From positions 25,150,217 through 25,214,216 of the forward strand of contig OX439005.1 of the NCBI GenBank assembly GCA_949316495.1: 64,000 nt of DNA, given 5' to 3'. The DNA is from Amphiduros pacificus. Lineage: Eukaryota > Annelida > Polychaeta > Phyllodocida > Hesionidae. This document shows positions 1 to 12,788 of the stretch, in pieces. The notes beneath the pieces are model-generated. The model did not search any database. It saw only the letters and a list, made by a program, of their open reading frames with translations, and had not been told where the DNA came from. Each line of letters starts with the position of its first letter. Positions within the stretch are counted from its first letter, which is position 1. A program made the position numbers and the translations under genes.

Positions 1-434
1 ACAAAATGCCAATGTTCACATATTCATGAGAATCATAAGTTTGGCGCTAAGCACAGTGTCATATTGTAATGGATGGCAGAAATAAATGTCAGCCTCTCTC
101 ACCTCCTACTTCCTTCTAGGTTCAGATATTTGATTTCTGAAATATACTGAGCGGTGATCTTTGTTTGACTCGGCATCCAACCATCATCACAGTCGTATCC
201 TATGCCTTTATGCAGTGCCATCTTAATTATTCTGAAAGGTTGCCTCTCTCCTAAGCTGTCAAGTTGCCGGTGGAAATGAAATGTAAACTTTCAATATTTC
301 TGACTGATCACCTCATGGTGAAAATGTACTGGTTGACATATCATCATGATATTAAATAAAACTGAGTGTAAACTTTTGAGTGGTTGCTATGTCACATCCT
401 GAATTGACATTACAGGAGGTTTTGTGGTTTAGAT
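1..434. other. Unique AT-rich DNA, no gene seen
   Basis: No frame of note, no repeat, and no recognisable element. Stops are frequent in all frames. It is probably intronic, judging by the + strand ratchet site that follows. Confidence 0.6.
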
Positions 435-578
435 ATATTCAGAAGTTACAGCATATTCAGTTGTTGCAATATATTCAGAAGTTACAGCATATTCAGTGGT
501 TACAATAAGTTCAGAAATTAAAGCTTGTTGGTGATTACAGTGTGTTCAGTGGTCATATCATATTCAGCAGTTACGTTT
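435..578. repeat. 18-bp degenerate tandem repeat, about 8 copies
   Basis: Successive units start with variants of ATATTCAG followed by RGTTACAGC or TGGTTACAAT. The first four units are nearly identical in alternating pairs, so the effective period there is 36 bp. The last four are clearly diverged. The array is small, old and non-coding. Confidence 0.8.
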
Positions 579-2930
579 GGCCTTGTGGGTGAACCTTTAC
601 GGTAAATTTAGATTCTCAACCAATTTAATGTGATTAGTAAAGAAGATATTTTATTGATTCATATTGATATTGAAAATGACAAAAGTTTTTTTAAAAGTTT
701 AAGAGATCAGGGCCTCAAGTATAAAAAATGTATAAAAAGCATTTAAGTGTAAAAAAATAAAAACAGAAATTTAAGTTTAAAAAAGTAAAGAGAAAAACTA
801 CATTGTGGTTTTACTATTAGTGGCAATCAATATAAATATAAACTTTTTGCAAACCTAAGAGCAAGATGAAGAAAAGGAGGCTCTAACCTCAATAAGGGCA
901 TTATATTTTCATTTGGAATTTTGTTATTGAATGTGATTAATTTAAAAGATATGTTTAAAAGACATGAACGTTGTGTCTGACAATAGAAGATGTCATGCAG
1001 CCTCTGCAGAGAGTAGAGTATACAATGAGATGATGGCACCTGAAGCAACAGATAAATGCATATAATGTTGCTCACTGTCAACAGGTAAATTTACCATCAG
1101 TCTCGCAGGATGAAGACACAATGGTTTGAGGATTTTAGCCAATTTGGCTGCCCTCCAAGAATACAGGCAACGTTCTGTGGCAGTGATGTGTTTTGGAACA
1201 TTGGGAAAGGAGAGAGAGTTTTATCCTTATTGTCATATCTCATCCACTGGCAGCTGACATGATGATAAAAATGCTGAAATGAAATACAAACCTATGTTTA
1301 TGTTATTGGATTTCCCATGCCAAGACAGTTCCATCATATCTATAGGCCAACCAGGGATAGCAATGTCTCGGTTTGCGGTAAAAACAATCCCATCTTTTGA
1401 GAGAAGAATGATTGGAAGTGTACAGGACTAGCCTATCGTATCTAGATCCAAACAGCCAGAAGTAAGATGTATGCAGTTTGTCCATTGTAATACCATACCA
1501 AAGGACAAGTATATACTTCTTAATTCAGGTGTGTGGCCTTTATTCCACAAGACAGACAATCAAATGTGGAACATGTGCGCTGAGATAAAACCAACATCAG
1601 ACAGAAATGGCCGTAGCAGGTTGATGGTTAATGTCGTATTTAGGATGATAAAGTTTTGAGCAATATTTCTTAATTTTCAATTTAGCACTGGGTGAGCATA
1701 TGGTCGTTGTCTCCATTTTCTCCAGATACGGGCGTCCTTTATTAATTTTCTTGTCTTTCATAGGGCAAGATTCATGGTGCAATATACAGAAATACTTTGT
1801 ATAGCGAATTGGTGTCATGGTTATGAATACCGAATTACACCATCTGCGTTTCTGTAAAAAGCACAGCAATAACATGCTAACACATAAACATAGATGACAT
1901 CATTGGAAGACAGTATGCAAGATTCTGCATAGAGGATGGGGTGGAAAGTGAAGGTGCCTTAAAATAGCATTATCACTGGAAGTATTAAAAGCATGAATAC
2001 TTTCACCAGAGAATGATAATTGTGGACATTTTATTTCTATGTCAGATATACTATTAATTTTTAAAAGCTTTTTGAGGCATTATGCACCAGTCAATGCTTT
2101 ATTGGTCCCAACAACTTAAAGAACTTTTTTATAGTGGAACAATAATATTCATTATGAAACTTGAACTTGGGAATAGATGGTCCCACAGGATTGAGGTACA
2201 TATTAATATGCCATATTATAGATGGCTTAACACAACAAGGCACCAGTCTCTGTGGAAAATAATTTAGGCAAAATGGCAAATGATTTAACGTCAAACCTTG
2301 TATTGTTTCATCCGGCTGTATGACAAACTTAAATAAACTGCCAAAAAAAACAATCACAATAAATCGTTTGCATGAAAACATGATTCCGGAAAAATTGCCA
2401 AATGACCTTTACAGAATGTCAATTAGGTAAGGAAATGTAAAATATATGTGAAATATAATCACATTTTGTGCATACTTGGTTCCCTCATGACATGCTAATT
2501 AAATGCTATTGTATTTTGATAATTTCCGAAACAATAATGATGAATACTTTCTCAGGAAGACAGTGTTTCCAGGTACTTCACAGATTTGATCGTAACCCTG
2601 TTCCATCGCTGCTATCACCACAGGAAGATAAATCTAACATCTTAACGCTCAGGCCGAGGAATCTTTAATAATTAATGGAATAAAGAAGTTTACCTCCTTA
2701 AACAAAGTAATGGTGAGGTGGTGTGGCAATTATGGAATTCTTCACCACTGGGAGCCATTAGTTTATCTCAGTCAGTGTGGGTGGACATCTCATTAAAACG
2801 GCACTACTCACATTTTTGCATGGTGGCTCCATATCCTCATCAGAATATTGCATGCATGCACCTACATCACTTCTTTGAGTGCCAATATTAACCTTACCAA
2901 TATTATATTGTGTGAAAGTTGTATAATAAA
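579..2930. other. Unique AT-rich DNA, no gene seen
   Basis: A-rich stretch at about 715-800. The longest open frames are 60-96 codons and resemble nothing known. An AG|GTAAAT at 1084-1090 and an AG|GTAAGG near 2425 were inspected as splice signals. Both lack a proper pyrimidine tract. Confidence 0.6.
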
Positions 2931-2981
2931 TGTTGTTTTCTTTCTTTTTCATGTTTGCTCTTCATCACCTTACAGGTAAGT
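2931..2981 (+). promoter_or_regulatory. Candidate recursive splice site 1 (zero-length exon)
   Basis: A pyrimidine-rich tract covers 2931-2973 (about 35 of 43 bases C or T). It ends in TTACAG at 2970-2975, immediately followed by GTAAGTG at 2976-2982. A strong 3' splice site abutting a consensus 5' splice site is the signature of a recursive splice site, as described for long introns in Drosophila and in vertebrate brain genes. After ligation to the upstream exon the GTAAGT recreates a donor, so a long intron is removed in steps. No other AG occurs between about 2919 and the junction, as expected of a used branch-point/AG-exclusion region. The orientation implies a host gene on the + strand. 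An ordinary acceptor of an exon that happens to begin GTAAGT is possible, but no good downstream donor is evident. Confidence 0.6.
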
Positions 2982-3339
2982 GGAACTATCAAATATAACT
3001 CAATAAGATTCATTCGTAACATCATCAGAAAGTTATATATAGATATATTTTGTGTATGTTTAAGATTGATTTCTACAAATCCTTCACTAACGTTTCAATG
3101 AGTTTGACAAGCATGCAATTTACATGTGTCCTTAATGTTTTTACAAGAGCAATGTGGATATTATTACTTATGATAAATAATAGAACTTCAGTTGTAAAAC
3201 AGGACATAAATCAATGTGTTCAGTTTTATGTCAGAGCATGGTAATAAAATTGGAAGGATCATGGTTGGGCACTCAGATTCACAGTTCCTATTCATCACAC
3301 TTGCCTTCCTGTGTCCCCAACATGGCATGCTCTGCAGGA
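2982..3339. other. Unique DNA between ratchet site 1 and the 65-bp array
   Basis: AT-rich, with no supported gene. Small frames of 60-79 codons overlap on both strands and match nothing I know. Confidence 0.55.
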
Positions 3340-3618
3340 AATTAGGAATGCAGGGTGCCGCAAGAAAGGCACATGGAAACAGGAGTGAGGCCATTGTTAG
3401 ACTTGTGCCAGGCATTGAAGATGCCACAGGAAGGCCTCAAAGATGCTGAACAGAAGCCCGTGACTAGGGCTGAGGCAAAATTAGAAACTACGGAAAGTCA
3501 CATGGAACATACACTTAGGCTCTAACTGTGGCATAGAGATGGAAGGGAAACAGGAAAGTCACATGGAAGGCATGTTGAGGCCATAAATAGGATGTTCCCT
3601 TGAAGAAGAAACCTCAGA
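3340..3618. repeat. Decayed left edge of the 65-bp array
   Basis: Fragments such as GAGGCCATTGTTAG, GGAAAGTCACATGGAA (twice) and TGAGGCCATAAATAGG are recognisable as mutated pieces of the neighbouring 65-bp unit. Spacing and order are disturbed. These look like older copies that escaped homogenisation. Confidence 0.55.
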
Positions 3619-4414
3619 GGAAAGTCAGAAAGATACCAGATAGAGGCCACAGTTGGGGCATTGCCTGAGGTAGAAGCCATGGAGAAAGGTCAGAAAGACA
3701 CCAGATAGAGGCCACAGTTGGGGCATTGCCTGAGGTAGAAGCCATGGAGAAAGGTCAGAAAGACACCAGATAGAGGCCACAGTTGGGGCATTGCCTGAGG
3801 TAGAAGCCATGGAGAAAGGTCAGAAAGACACCAGATAGAGGCCACAGTTGGGGCATTGCCTGAGGTAGAAGCCATGGAGAAAGGTCAGAAAGACACCAGA
3901 TAGAGGCCACAGTTGAGGCATTGCCTGAGGTAGAAGCCATGGAGAAAGGTCAGAAAGACACCAGATAGAGGCCACAGTTGAGGCATTGCCTGAGGTAGAA
4001 GCCATGGAGAAAGGTCAGAAAGATACCAGATAGAGGCCACAGTTGGGGCATTGCCTGAGGTAGAAGCCATGGAGAAAGGTCAGAAAGACACCAGATAGAG
4101 GCCACAGTTGAGGCATTGCCTGAGGTAGAAGCCATGGAGAAAGGTCAGAAAGACACCAGATAGAGGCCACAGTTGAGGCATTGCCTGAGGTAGAAGCCAT
4201 GGAGAAAGGTCAGAAAGACACCAGATAGAGGCCACAGTTGGGGCATTGCCTGAGGTAGAAGCCATGGAGAAAGGTCAGTAAGACACCAGATAGAGGCCAC
4301 AGTTGGGGCATTGCCTGAGGTAGAAGCCACGGAGAAAGGTCAGAAAGACACCAGATAGAGGCCATAGTTGGGGCATTGCTTGAGGCAGAAGCCATGGAGG
4401 AAAGTCAGAAAGAT
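3619..4414. repeat. 65-bp minisatellite, about 12 copies
   Basis: Near-identical 65-bp units begin GAAAGGTCAGAAAGACACC and contain TAGAGGCCACAGTTG and CATTGCCTGAGGTAGAAGCC. Copies differ at a few sites, for example TTGGGG versus TTGAGG and GACACC versus GATACC. Variants cluster in neighbouring copies, consistent with local duplication. Because 65 is not a multiple of 3, the - strand gives a ladder of overlapping 61-codon frames stepped by 65 bp. These are repeat artefacts, not genes. The first and last units are the most diverged. Confidence 0.97.
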
Positions 4415-4861
4415 TGCACATGTCATTTCTGAAAACAGAATAGATGTATTGAAACCTCATTAAATTTAATAGGGAAAAGGAAGATTTGAAGAAAGCCATG
4501 AACAGCCATTTCATTCAAAAATCCATGAAAATCCATGAAAAAATCTTAAATATAAAAATGGATTGTTATAGTTGCAGTCTTTCAGAAGTCCTGTAATGAA
4601 TCCATTCCTCACATTCGGACATTCAGATAAGATAGGACAAGACTGTGTGGGAGGAGGGCATCTATTATAACATAGCAGGAAGTATGAGGAAGACTAGAAT
4701 GAGCTGCAAGGAGCTCTAAACATTGTGTGATGAACTGAGGCTGGACATTGGTGTGACACACTGAGTCATGAAGCTAGTTAGCAGTGCAAAGTTGAGATAT
4801 GGCACTTGTAATCTACGCTGCATGCCAAGCCAAACACCTTGTACTCAGCATAGCTTTATCA

Positions 4862-4875
4862 CCACTAGGTGGCGT
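4862..4875 (+). promoter_or_regulatory. CTCF-like binding motif
   Basis: CCACTAGGTGGCGT matches the animal CTCF core (CCASYAGRKGGCRS) at all but the last position. It lies in a local CpG-richer patch (4845-5210) that also holds a CACGTCA half-CRE. The motif alone does not prove binding. Confidence 0.4.
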
Positions 4876-7208
4876 GAGTAGAGGCCAAGGGTCATCCGGC
4901 AGTCTGACCCTGCTTTGGTCCCATCAGGATGGTTCACGTCACAGTCAGTATGAGGCATGGTGCTAGTTAGCAGAGGGCTGCTACATCGTGGCAAAGTGGA
5001 GTCCAAAACAAAGCACCAGGCGCCTCCACCTAGTTTGTTGCCGGTGACAAATAGCAGACCGAGCAGCTCTGTCACAGGCCAAAGTGTGGTCAGTGGCTAG
5101 GTGACAATAATAGAGGGTCATTAAGCAGAACATGAAGGCGGACATGGTAGGGTAGCAAGAGGTGATGCTGAGGGTTTCCATCACATGACCGTGGCTATAC
5201 TTAATATCAGACCTTGATCATTGCCTCCTCACTTCACATCTGCCGAGGGAGTGGTCCTTTCTTGTACATAGGTTGTGCAGTAATTGCTAACAATGCCCAA
5301 GATGTTTATGCTATGTCATGTGGTCCATGGAGTCCCTTGATGATTGAAGTGGAGTACCTTGAGTTTCTTCAATCCCTGAATAGCTGATTGCAGAGGTAGG
5401 GTCTGTTGTTAAGTGGTTTAGGGAGGTATTATATAAGCAGGGTGATCTTCATCCCACTTACATCCCCATCCCAGGATGATCAACCATCACAATATGCCAG
5501 TCACTCTGCAGTGATTGTGCTAACCATTTCCTACTTCTGTTGGCAGAATCAACCAAACCAAGATGGTTTTTTTCAAATTTCCCTTGGTTGTTTTTTTTTA
5601 AGTAGAACTTTACATGTCATTTTTGATTTCTTATCTTCATTTATAGTGTACCAATATCCTTGATTTTGAAGTAATTTTACCATTATATTTGCTAAAGAAA
5701 AAAAGACCCATACATTTTACTATGACCTTTTTGTGTGATATTGAAGTTGATGTTCTTGTACAACATTCACTATTTTACATCTTTTTAAACTGCTTAACAC
5801 TTCCAAAAAAATAATTCCATCGCATTTAGTGAGTATCACCTCTCAGCTAAATGCTGTATATAATTCTCAATTGTATCTGAAATATATTACTAGTTGTCAG
5901 TGGTGCAACGTAAACAATCATCTTCCAATTTGCCCCAATCATGTAGCCATTACCTGTGGTTGGACAAATCATGTTGTTAGTTCTATACGGCCATCAAGTA
6001 TGTTTAAGGTTCACAGACTGGCAGCCTCTACCAGGTGCACTAAATTAGTACCGAGAACATGAACAACCAACATCATACATCAAAGAAATCTCCAGATTAT
6101 CAATCATCTGCTGCCATAATCTTTTCCAAAACGGTGACTAATTTGATAATTCAATGCACATGGGAAATTAAATGTTATTATGCTTCGTTGGTTTGAATTA
6201 ATTAGTCAGTTCATGATTATTGATATATTAGTGTCATGTGAAATGTTATCCAGCATACAGCAAGTGTTTGCATGAATAGTGTGATCACCCTCAGAAGGAG
6301 CATGGTTACATATATGCCAGAGCCATGCACAAACATAGATTGTATGCAGTGCCAAGAAATTCATATTTTGAATTGATAATATCATCAATCTTGACATTTT
6401 GACCACAAATATCTTCTTGATTCGTTTAGAGAACAATAGTACTAATCGTCATAAGAAAACAATGTGACCCTTGAGAAAACAAAACTTTGTTCCGGAAAGG
6501 AGAGAACTGTTTATATTTTTAAGAAGATATAAATAGTTCATGACAAATCAATAACTTGATATGATATACACTAAGTCAATATAGTTGAGATTTGTTGCTA
6601 TAGCAACACAGACGTGCAGTGCATGTATGAATCATGCACAATTAGATGTTCTTTGTTCTGAGCATACACACATAGCAAATATGCACAGGTTGGAGAGCTT
6701 GCTTTATTTCATACAATATTCATCTGGTGATTTCAATATCAGCTTTGGCATTTAACAGCTAGAGCCAAACATCTATTTGTCCACACATATATATGACCAT
6801 GTAATGGCACATATGGCCATCAGAAGACTTCAACCAGTCATGCACAGCTGTTGTGAGGCATTGCTTGGTGACGAATTTGTCATGTGTGGCCCCGTATTCC
6901 CCAATATTTTTCCATATTCCCCTGTATCCCCCCATATATCCATCTTCACATGGCCAAACGCCAACAATTTAAGAAATGTAGTCAGATTGTCTTTGTTATA
7001 TATCTCAATTCAGAGAGAGTTAATAAAAATGATAACTTGTCATCTGGCAAAGATCTGGACTTCATCCAAGAAAAACAGTCGAAAGTTATTACTCATGCTA
7101 AAAAAGTGATTTTTGTCCTAAATCATTTTGTGATCATTGTATTACCATTTGCAGAAATGTGACTGGCATTGAGACCAGAGTTAGATTATAACAAGGTGCA
7201 CTCAGTAT

Positions 7209-7236
7209 ATGTCAATCAAATTAATGGGATTGACAT
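7209..7236. promoter_or_regulatory. Inverted PBX/MEIS-like sites flanking a homeodomain core
   Basis: ATGTCAATC at 7209-7217 and GATTGACAT at 7228-7236 form a perfect 9-bp inverted repeat with a 10-bp spacer containing ATTAATGG. TGATTGACA is the known composite site of PBX with MEIS/PREP, and TTAATGG is a homeodomain-type core. The arrangement suggests an intronic enhancer element. That is inference from motifs only. Confidence 0.35.
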
Positions 7237-7825
7237 TGCTGAAATTGTTTTACAATTGTGCTACATCAAACACAGTGCTTTGCAAAGCAATGAACTCTTT
7301 CAAAGACCAGATACAATAAATAAGCCCAGATTTAATTGGCAAGACATTGCTTTGATGGTATTGTAAATGAAAAAAAAATTCCTAAAAACACAAATAATAG
7401 AAAGACTTCTCGGTTGCTCAATCTGTCTTAATATTATCTGTCTGCATTCCCTGACAGTGCTTTTTGAAAATAGATATTTTTTCAATAGTTCCTTGGTGGA
7501 CCATGTTTGTTCGCATCTGTGCTTGTTTTTTTTCGTGAGGAGAAGTGAAGGAATGGAGTGACATCAAAGAAGTTGGGTGACTCGGGAGTGACATCGGATT
7601 TGGTCAATATCTGTGTGGGAGAAGTAGTGGCATATAACTTGCAGTGCTCAATATCAGGAGGTTGGCAGCAGCACCCAGACTGAGCAACCCAGATCAATAC
7701 TTCACAATTGTAGGCCCACTTTATCTAAGGAAGCCTCTTATGCATCCACATGTGCATTCAAACATACCAAGATAAGCAGCACACACCATTACTGGGGAAT
7801 GAGTGAGTGATTCTGTTGCGAGCAA

Positions 7826-8220
7826 CATGCTGTCATGGGGCTTACTGACATGACCAGTGTCATGTCATGGGGCTCGTTAACTTTGATGACCGTTGTCATG
7901 TCATGGGGCTCACTAACTTTGATGACCAATGTCATGTCATGGGGCTCACTAACTTTGATGACCAATGTCATGTCATGGGGCTCACTAACTTTGATGACCA
8001 GTGTCATGTCATGGGGCTCGTTAACTTAGATGACCAGTGTCATGTCATGGGGCTCACTAATTTTGATGACCAGTGTCATGTCATGGGGCTCACTAACTTT
8101 GATGACCAGTGTCATGTCATGGGGCTCACTAACTTGGATGACCAGTGTCATGTCATGGGGATCACTAACTTTGATGACCAGTGTCATGTCATGGGGCTCA
8201 CTAACTCTGATGACTAGTGT
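7826..8220. repeat. 36-bp minisatellite, 11 copies
   Basis: Ten full 36-bp units (7861-8220) follow one shortened first unit (7826-7860). Each contains CATGTCATGGGGCTC and a TTTGATGACC segment. The unit is 12 codons long and lacks stops in several frames, so repeating frames (GLTNFDDQCHVM-like on +, SEPHDMTLVIKV-like on -) run through the array. Copies differ mainly by single substitutions without a synonymous bias that I can see, so I do not treat them as coding. Confidence 0.97.
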
Positions 8221-9458
8221 CTTGCTATGGTTTCCTTTTTAATTTAACTAGTTTGAGTTTTTTTCCTCATGGTCTTAAGAATAGGAGCAAAGGCTAGATA
8301 TATTATGAAGAACCAGTCACAGAATTTGAATGGTTCCATTCTTTAGCATTAGCTGAATATTACAACTGGTTACTGGTGTTTCTGGCATGAAACACAATGC
8401 TCATCAAGCAAACATTGATTTTTTGTGAGTTAACGATGGTATCAATATATAATTACGTCTGATGCCCAGCATTTATCCACTTCTTTTTTAGTCTCAACCT
8501 TGTGTTATTTTACACATTTTTGTCTTCAATTTACATGAATTCTATAATGTCCATATTGGTTAAATATATTATTTTCAGTATTTTTTCCTTCTGAGAAGAA
8601 AAAATATATATAATATAGACATATTATCCCTTTTTGAATATTGAAGTTGATTGAGCGAGGTAAAGTTGAAGCTTTGAACAATGCCTTATCCCTGATGAAT
8701 TTCTGCCATCAATTAAGCTACATTGAACCTAATATGAATCGACAAGGGACATTGTGTAATGTTATCCTCTGGAAATAGTGCTACACTCTAGGAAGTAATT
8801 GACACAACAGTATTTTGAAGGCTAGAGGATGTGGACGCAGTAGCATCCACAATGGTATTATGTAACATGGCAGTCACAGATGTACGCTCACTCCAACTTT
8901 AGTCACCAGGGATATTTCTTCCATTAGTGTGTTCATTATACTGTTTTCACTCGTCATTTCCGATACTAGGAAAAAGGATTATGTTTTACACAATTACGGA
9001 TATATTTAGGAATATAACATAAAGACTCAGTGTAAAGGTGTCAGAAAGCATTTCCATGATAGTATAGCGAAAGGCATTTATCTTTTTTCAAATATGTTTG
9101 TGAAGAAGCAATAGATGTTGGAAAAAGACAGTTACTAGTGAGAGTAGCGTCTATGAGGGATCTCGGGCGGTATCTAAGGCTGAGTGAGACCGAGAGTAAA
9201 GGCAAGAGCAATGGGCAAGAAAATGCCATCGTGGTAATTCAATTAAAGAAAACAATATGATTGGATGATCAGTGGGTAATGCTTTATGAGGAGACAGGAA
9301 CAACTAACCAGACAGGGCACTGCATTGGTATCAACACTAAATGATTGCAAGCAGACAAAACACAGATCTATAATGGGAAAATACCAAGATGGGAAAGCAG
9401 ATTGGTGTTGAGGCTGGTCCTTTGATGTTGAAGGGAGAGGTGATGGGGAAGGCTTAAC

Positions 9459-9472
9459 CTGCCCCCTGGTGT
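9459..9472 (-). promoter_or_regulatory. CTCF-like binding motif
   Basis: On the - strand this reads ACACCAGGGGGCAG, one mismatch from the CTCF core. The strong CCAGGGGGCAG part is intact. Confidence 0.35.
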
Positions 9473-12400
9473 GATGTATGGGGGAACAATCCACACAGGG
9501 CAACCACCCTGCACCTGATGACGAAACTCACCAACTGTTGGTGGCTAAACCTAAGCGTTCTCAGCTATGTTTATAGCATAACAGGCCGAGTAGAAGAATA
9601 TGAGTTTTGGTGATATATTGAGCTGTGATTTGCTTGTGTGTGGGTGAGCATCATGTGCACAGGGATAGTTTATCATATCACCTCCTCTCAGTTACACACC
9701 AGAATCAAGTTATAAGCATCTTTTGCTGAAATGTGAAACCTTATATGCATCATAACAATGAACTTTAACTTTTTAAAATAATGCCGGCTTGAGGTTGGAT
9801 CTTTTATCCCAAAGAGTGATACCAAGCCAGGGGTTTAAGCTTAGATGCCTCATAGGTTGTATTGGCACTCATGCACACAAAGGGGAAGGAAAACCACACA
9901 ATTCCTAGTTGTGTATAATGGTAATTTTGTCAGGCATTCCCTGACACCAGAATGAAGAACAGTATAAAGATCACTTGGCTCTCATTCATCAGGGCAATCT
10001 AGGGCAGATGGTGGGTGGCAAAGGCAGGGAATTACTCTAATATCCAGCAAATAATTTGCATCAAGCACAGTATTGTAGCAAACGTTTGGTCCCAGATTAT
10101 CGTCTCCTGGTTGCATCATAGGCAGATTCTAGGCAGCAGAATATATGCAGGCTCCCGTATTCTGCCTCGCTATCCACAAAGCCTAAACATTTCAAAAAAG
10201 CCTTTATACAAGTGTCAGGCAGGCAAAATAATAATGTCGCACATGACACTTTTACCACTAATCATAACCATGCAGTTATATGAGACAAAATGCAGGGATA
10301 TATGTAGGTGAAATACTCCTTTCTTCAGAATTATTTGACAGTGTTTTGTATTATCCCACAAAGAAAATGTAGAAGAAGGAAAAGGGAAATGTTTTGCATT
10401 AGATTTTTGTGTTAAAAATAAGTAATCTGTTTTGCATTAACGTTAACATGTTGTTTTATTACAACAAAGGAGAACTGAGGTGTCTGGGCCAGTCCCTTCA
10501 CTGTCAGTTGGGATAAAGGCCTGATTGCCATGCAATAATTTAACCAAGAAATAACCACTTGTGAGACAAAGGGCATTTGAAATATTATATAGTGTAGGCC
10601 TGGGAGGAGAATGCAGGAGATATAGGGTGGCTGACATCCTGTGTGGGGTTGTCCTCCTCTCCACTAAGGTTATACAGCACCGGGCAAAAGTTGCTCTCCA
10701 CAAACTGGTTACTCATCCCTCACACTTTGTTAGGGTTAGAAGGACCACTTTGAGTATGAGAATGAAGTGCAGCTGACAGGTGTTACAAATATCCTAGTGG
10801 AAAGGATGTGGTGATGGTTTCGTGCTGTGTGGGTTTTTGCCTAGTGTTTTAGGCTTGGTATGTTCCAGCACATGAGCAAGACTGGTGAAAGATTGGCCAT
10901 GTGTTCAGGCCAACAGCCCCTGATGTGGTGAGTGTGGCCCCTGCAGCACCCTCACGAAAGCAACATCCATATGCCCTCACCTTTTAATGTTCACCTCATT
11001 TTAATTATAGACCCCTTCAGAAGAAACTATCTGCCTCATCAATCAACATTCCATCAGATTTTCATACACTACAATGACAAACCTATATTTATCAGCACAT
11101 AGGGGTTTGAAAATATTGAGTTAATTAGACAATTATATCACCAGCAAGCGTGAAGATAGGAACTTTTTATGATGGTGGTAATCCAGTTTTATACCACATT
11201 TTTTCCTATATCTGCTTAGAATTACTCATTGCATTCACATTTCTATACTTGTGTTTGTTTTCTGGATAGCTGCAGACTTGGGGCTTTTACTCCATAGTGC
11301 ATACATACATGTAGACATACTAATCTTCTATGGTGCATTCTGGGACAGCATGACCTCAGCTTACACAACTTCCTGTAAGCATCCAAAATGGCTGCCATAC
11401 TTTCTACCCGTAATCTTTAGCACCATGCTGGCATTGGGGCTGATGTTAGCTGCTCAACACATTTAATCTTTCTTTCCACCATTTGTAAGTCATGTGTAGT
11501 AGAAAATAAAGAATTTGCATGAAAAAAGTTTCTCCCAAAGAAATGCTTGGATCATCATGGTGGTTTTTGCTTCAGATTTCAGTTACGTAAAGGTCACTCA
11601 ACTTTAGAAAGTTTGAAATCTTAATTATTGATCCTGAAGTATAAAGCCAACATCAACGCACTGACAAGGTTCACGTTGCTTAGATCCACATTGATTGATT
11701 TCTTTACTTTGAGAAGCGAGTACCATTTTGTACTTATACGCCACCCAAGAGGATTTCATCATTTGTATTTGTTGACATAAACATTTTGAATTTAGTTTTA
11801 GTTGAAACTAAATCTGTCTCTTTGCTGGGGACAAATATCTCAATATATTAATGGGAAAATATATGTGATTATTTGAGAGCCATGAATGTGATGTTTAAAA
11901 CCCCCTTTAATTTGGGTAGGAATAAGATGTGATGTTAGTTTAATTTATCAGGGATGAAAATAGAAAAAGTCATCTGCAAACCTCATCTGTTTTGTTGACT
12001 ATACTAAAAATGCATGTTTTGACATTTAGTTCTTCTGTCTTTGTTATTTATTTTGAACAAATTATTTTGAGTACATTTTGACAAGTTACTTATTAATTCT
12101 AATTATAAATATGTGTTTATTATACATGTATAAAAGTCCTGACTCTAATCATTATGTACAATATTATAATCAGCTTCTGTGGCACATACACACATCTTTG
12201 ATACTATTATATTCTGAATATAAATAGACTCCCACCTGCCCAATTATAGCCATCTTAAGCTTAACAAGCAGGAAAACAATCAATCAATGAGTGCATATGG
12301 AGTGCTTTAAATTGGATAATAAAAGAAGAAAGACAAAATATAAACATAAAACAGACCCTTTGAGAATGCATGGCTGCTCCTTTTAGAAAGAATATTTACA

Positions 12401-12542
12401 GACATTTTATTCTGCTAATTTCTTTATTGTAGTGACATTACCTGATGGCAAAATTGGGTAAATTATATCGGAAAATATGCAATGTTGGATTTAAGTGTAG
12501 GAGTGTGTTATCAGTAGTGGAAAAAATGTGATTGCTTATCAT

Positions 12543-12550
12543 TGACGTCA
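12543..12550. promoter_or_regulatory. Palindromic CRE (TGACGTCA)
   Basis: This is a full consensus cAMP-response element in a CpG-poor background. A second copy with the same flanks (ATTGACGTCACT) is at 51376-51387. An 8-bp motif on its own is weak evidence. Confidence 0.3.
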
Positions 12551-12788
12551 CTGGGCACAGTGCGATTTGGTGTGGCAGTCACCCTCCCATGTGGCTCGCA
12601 TCTTGTTTGGGTCATAAAATAATGAAGCCTCATGCACACAGAGTGGCATCATAGAGACAATATTGATATGAACCTGGAGGCACTGTGAACCTCAGTAGTC
12701 GTAGCAAACAGGATTAAGCAAGCAGGGAGTGCAGAATACAGATGGAGGCTTGTATATCTTTGCAGGATCATCATTGCTTTATCACAGC

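Larger units (their letters stand above)
4415..7825. other. Unique DNA with possible regulatory elements, no gene seen
   Basis: The part from 4845 to 5210 is richer in CpG than its surroundings and carries a CTCF-like motif. The rest is AT-rich. At 6891-6945 there are imperfect repeats of TATTCCCC. An open frame of 110 codons at 6777-7109 has no recognisable domain, AT-driven composition and no splice signals, so I do not call it a gene. A paired PBX/MEIS-like motif lies at 7209-7236. Confidence 0.55.
8221..12788. other. Unique AT-rich DNA, no gene seen
   Basis: 4.5 kb without arrays. A CTCF-like motif lies at 9459-9472 on the - strand and a palindromic CRE (TGACGTCA) at 12543-12550. A 71-codon hydrophobic frame at 11251-11466 and a frame at about 10853-10929 ending before GTGAGT were examined. 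Their upstream acceptors are poor, so neither is called. Confidence 0.55.

Noticed and set aside
1080-1090. AACAG|GTAAAT as a further recursive site
   Set aside because: The upstream tract is mixed and the donor half departs from GTRAGT.
3625-4514. Ladder of eleven overlapping 61-codon - strand frames
   Set aside because: Each is the same read-through of the 65-bp unit shifted by one unit, not a gene family.
6777-7109. 110-codon + frame
   Set aside because: No domain, AT-driven composition, overlaps a second 92-codon frame in another phase, and no splice signals.
7789-8242. Frames of 64-116 codons on both strands
   Set aside because: By-product of the 36-bp unit, which is stop-free in several frames.
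10853-10929. 76-nt open segment before GTGAGT
   Set aside because: Weak acceptor, and one open frame over 76 nt is expected by chance fairly often.
11251-11466. 71-codon hydrophobic + frame
   Set aside because: Typical of AT-rich noise; the acceptor-like CTGCAG and donor-like GTAAGC inside it do not define a clear exon.
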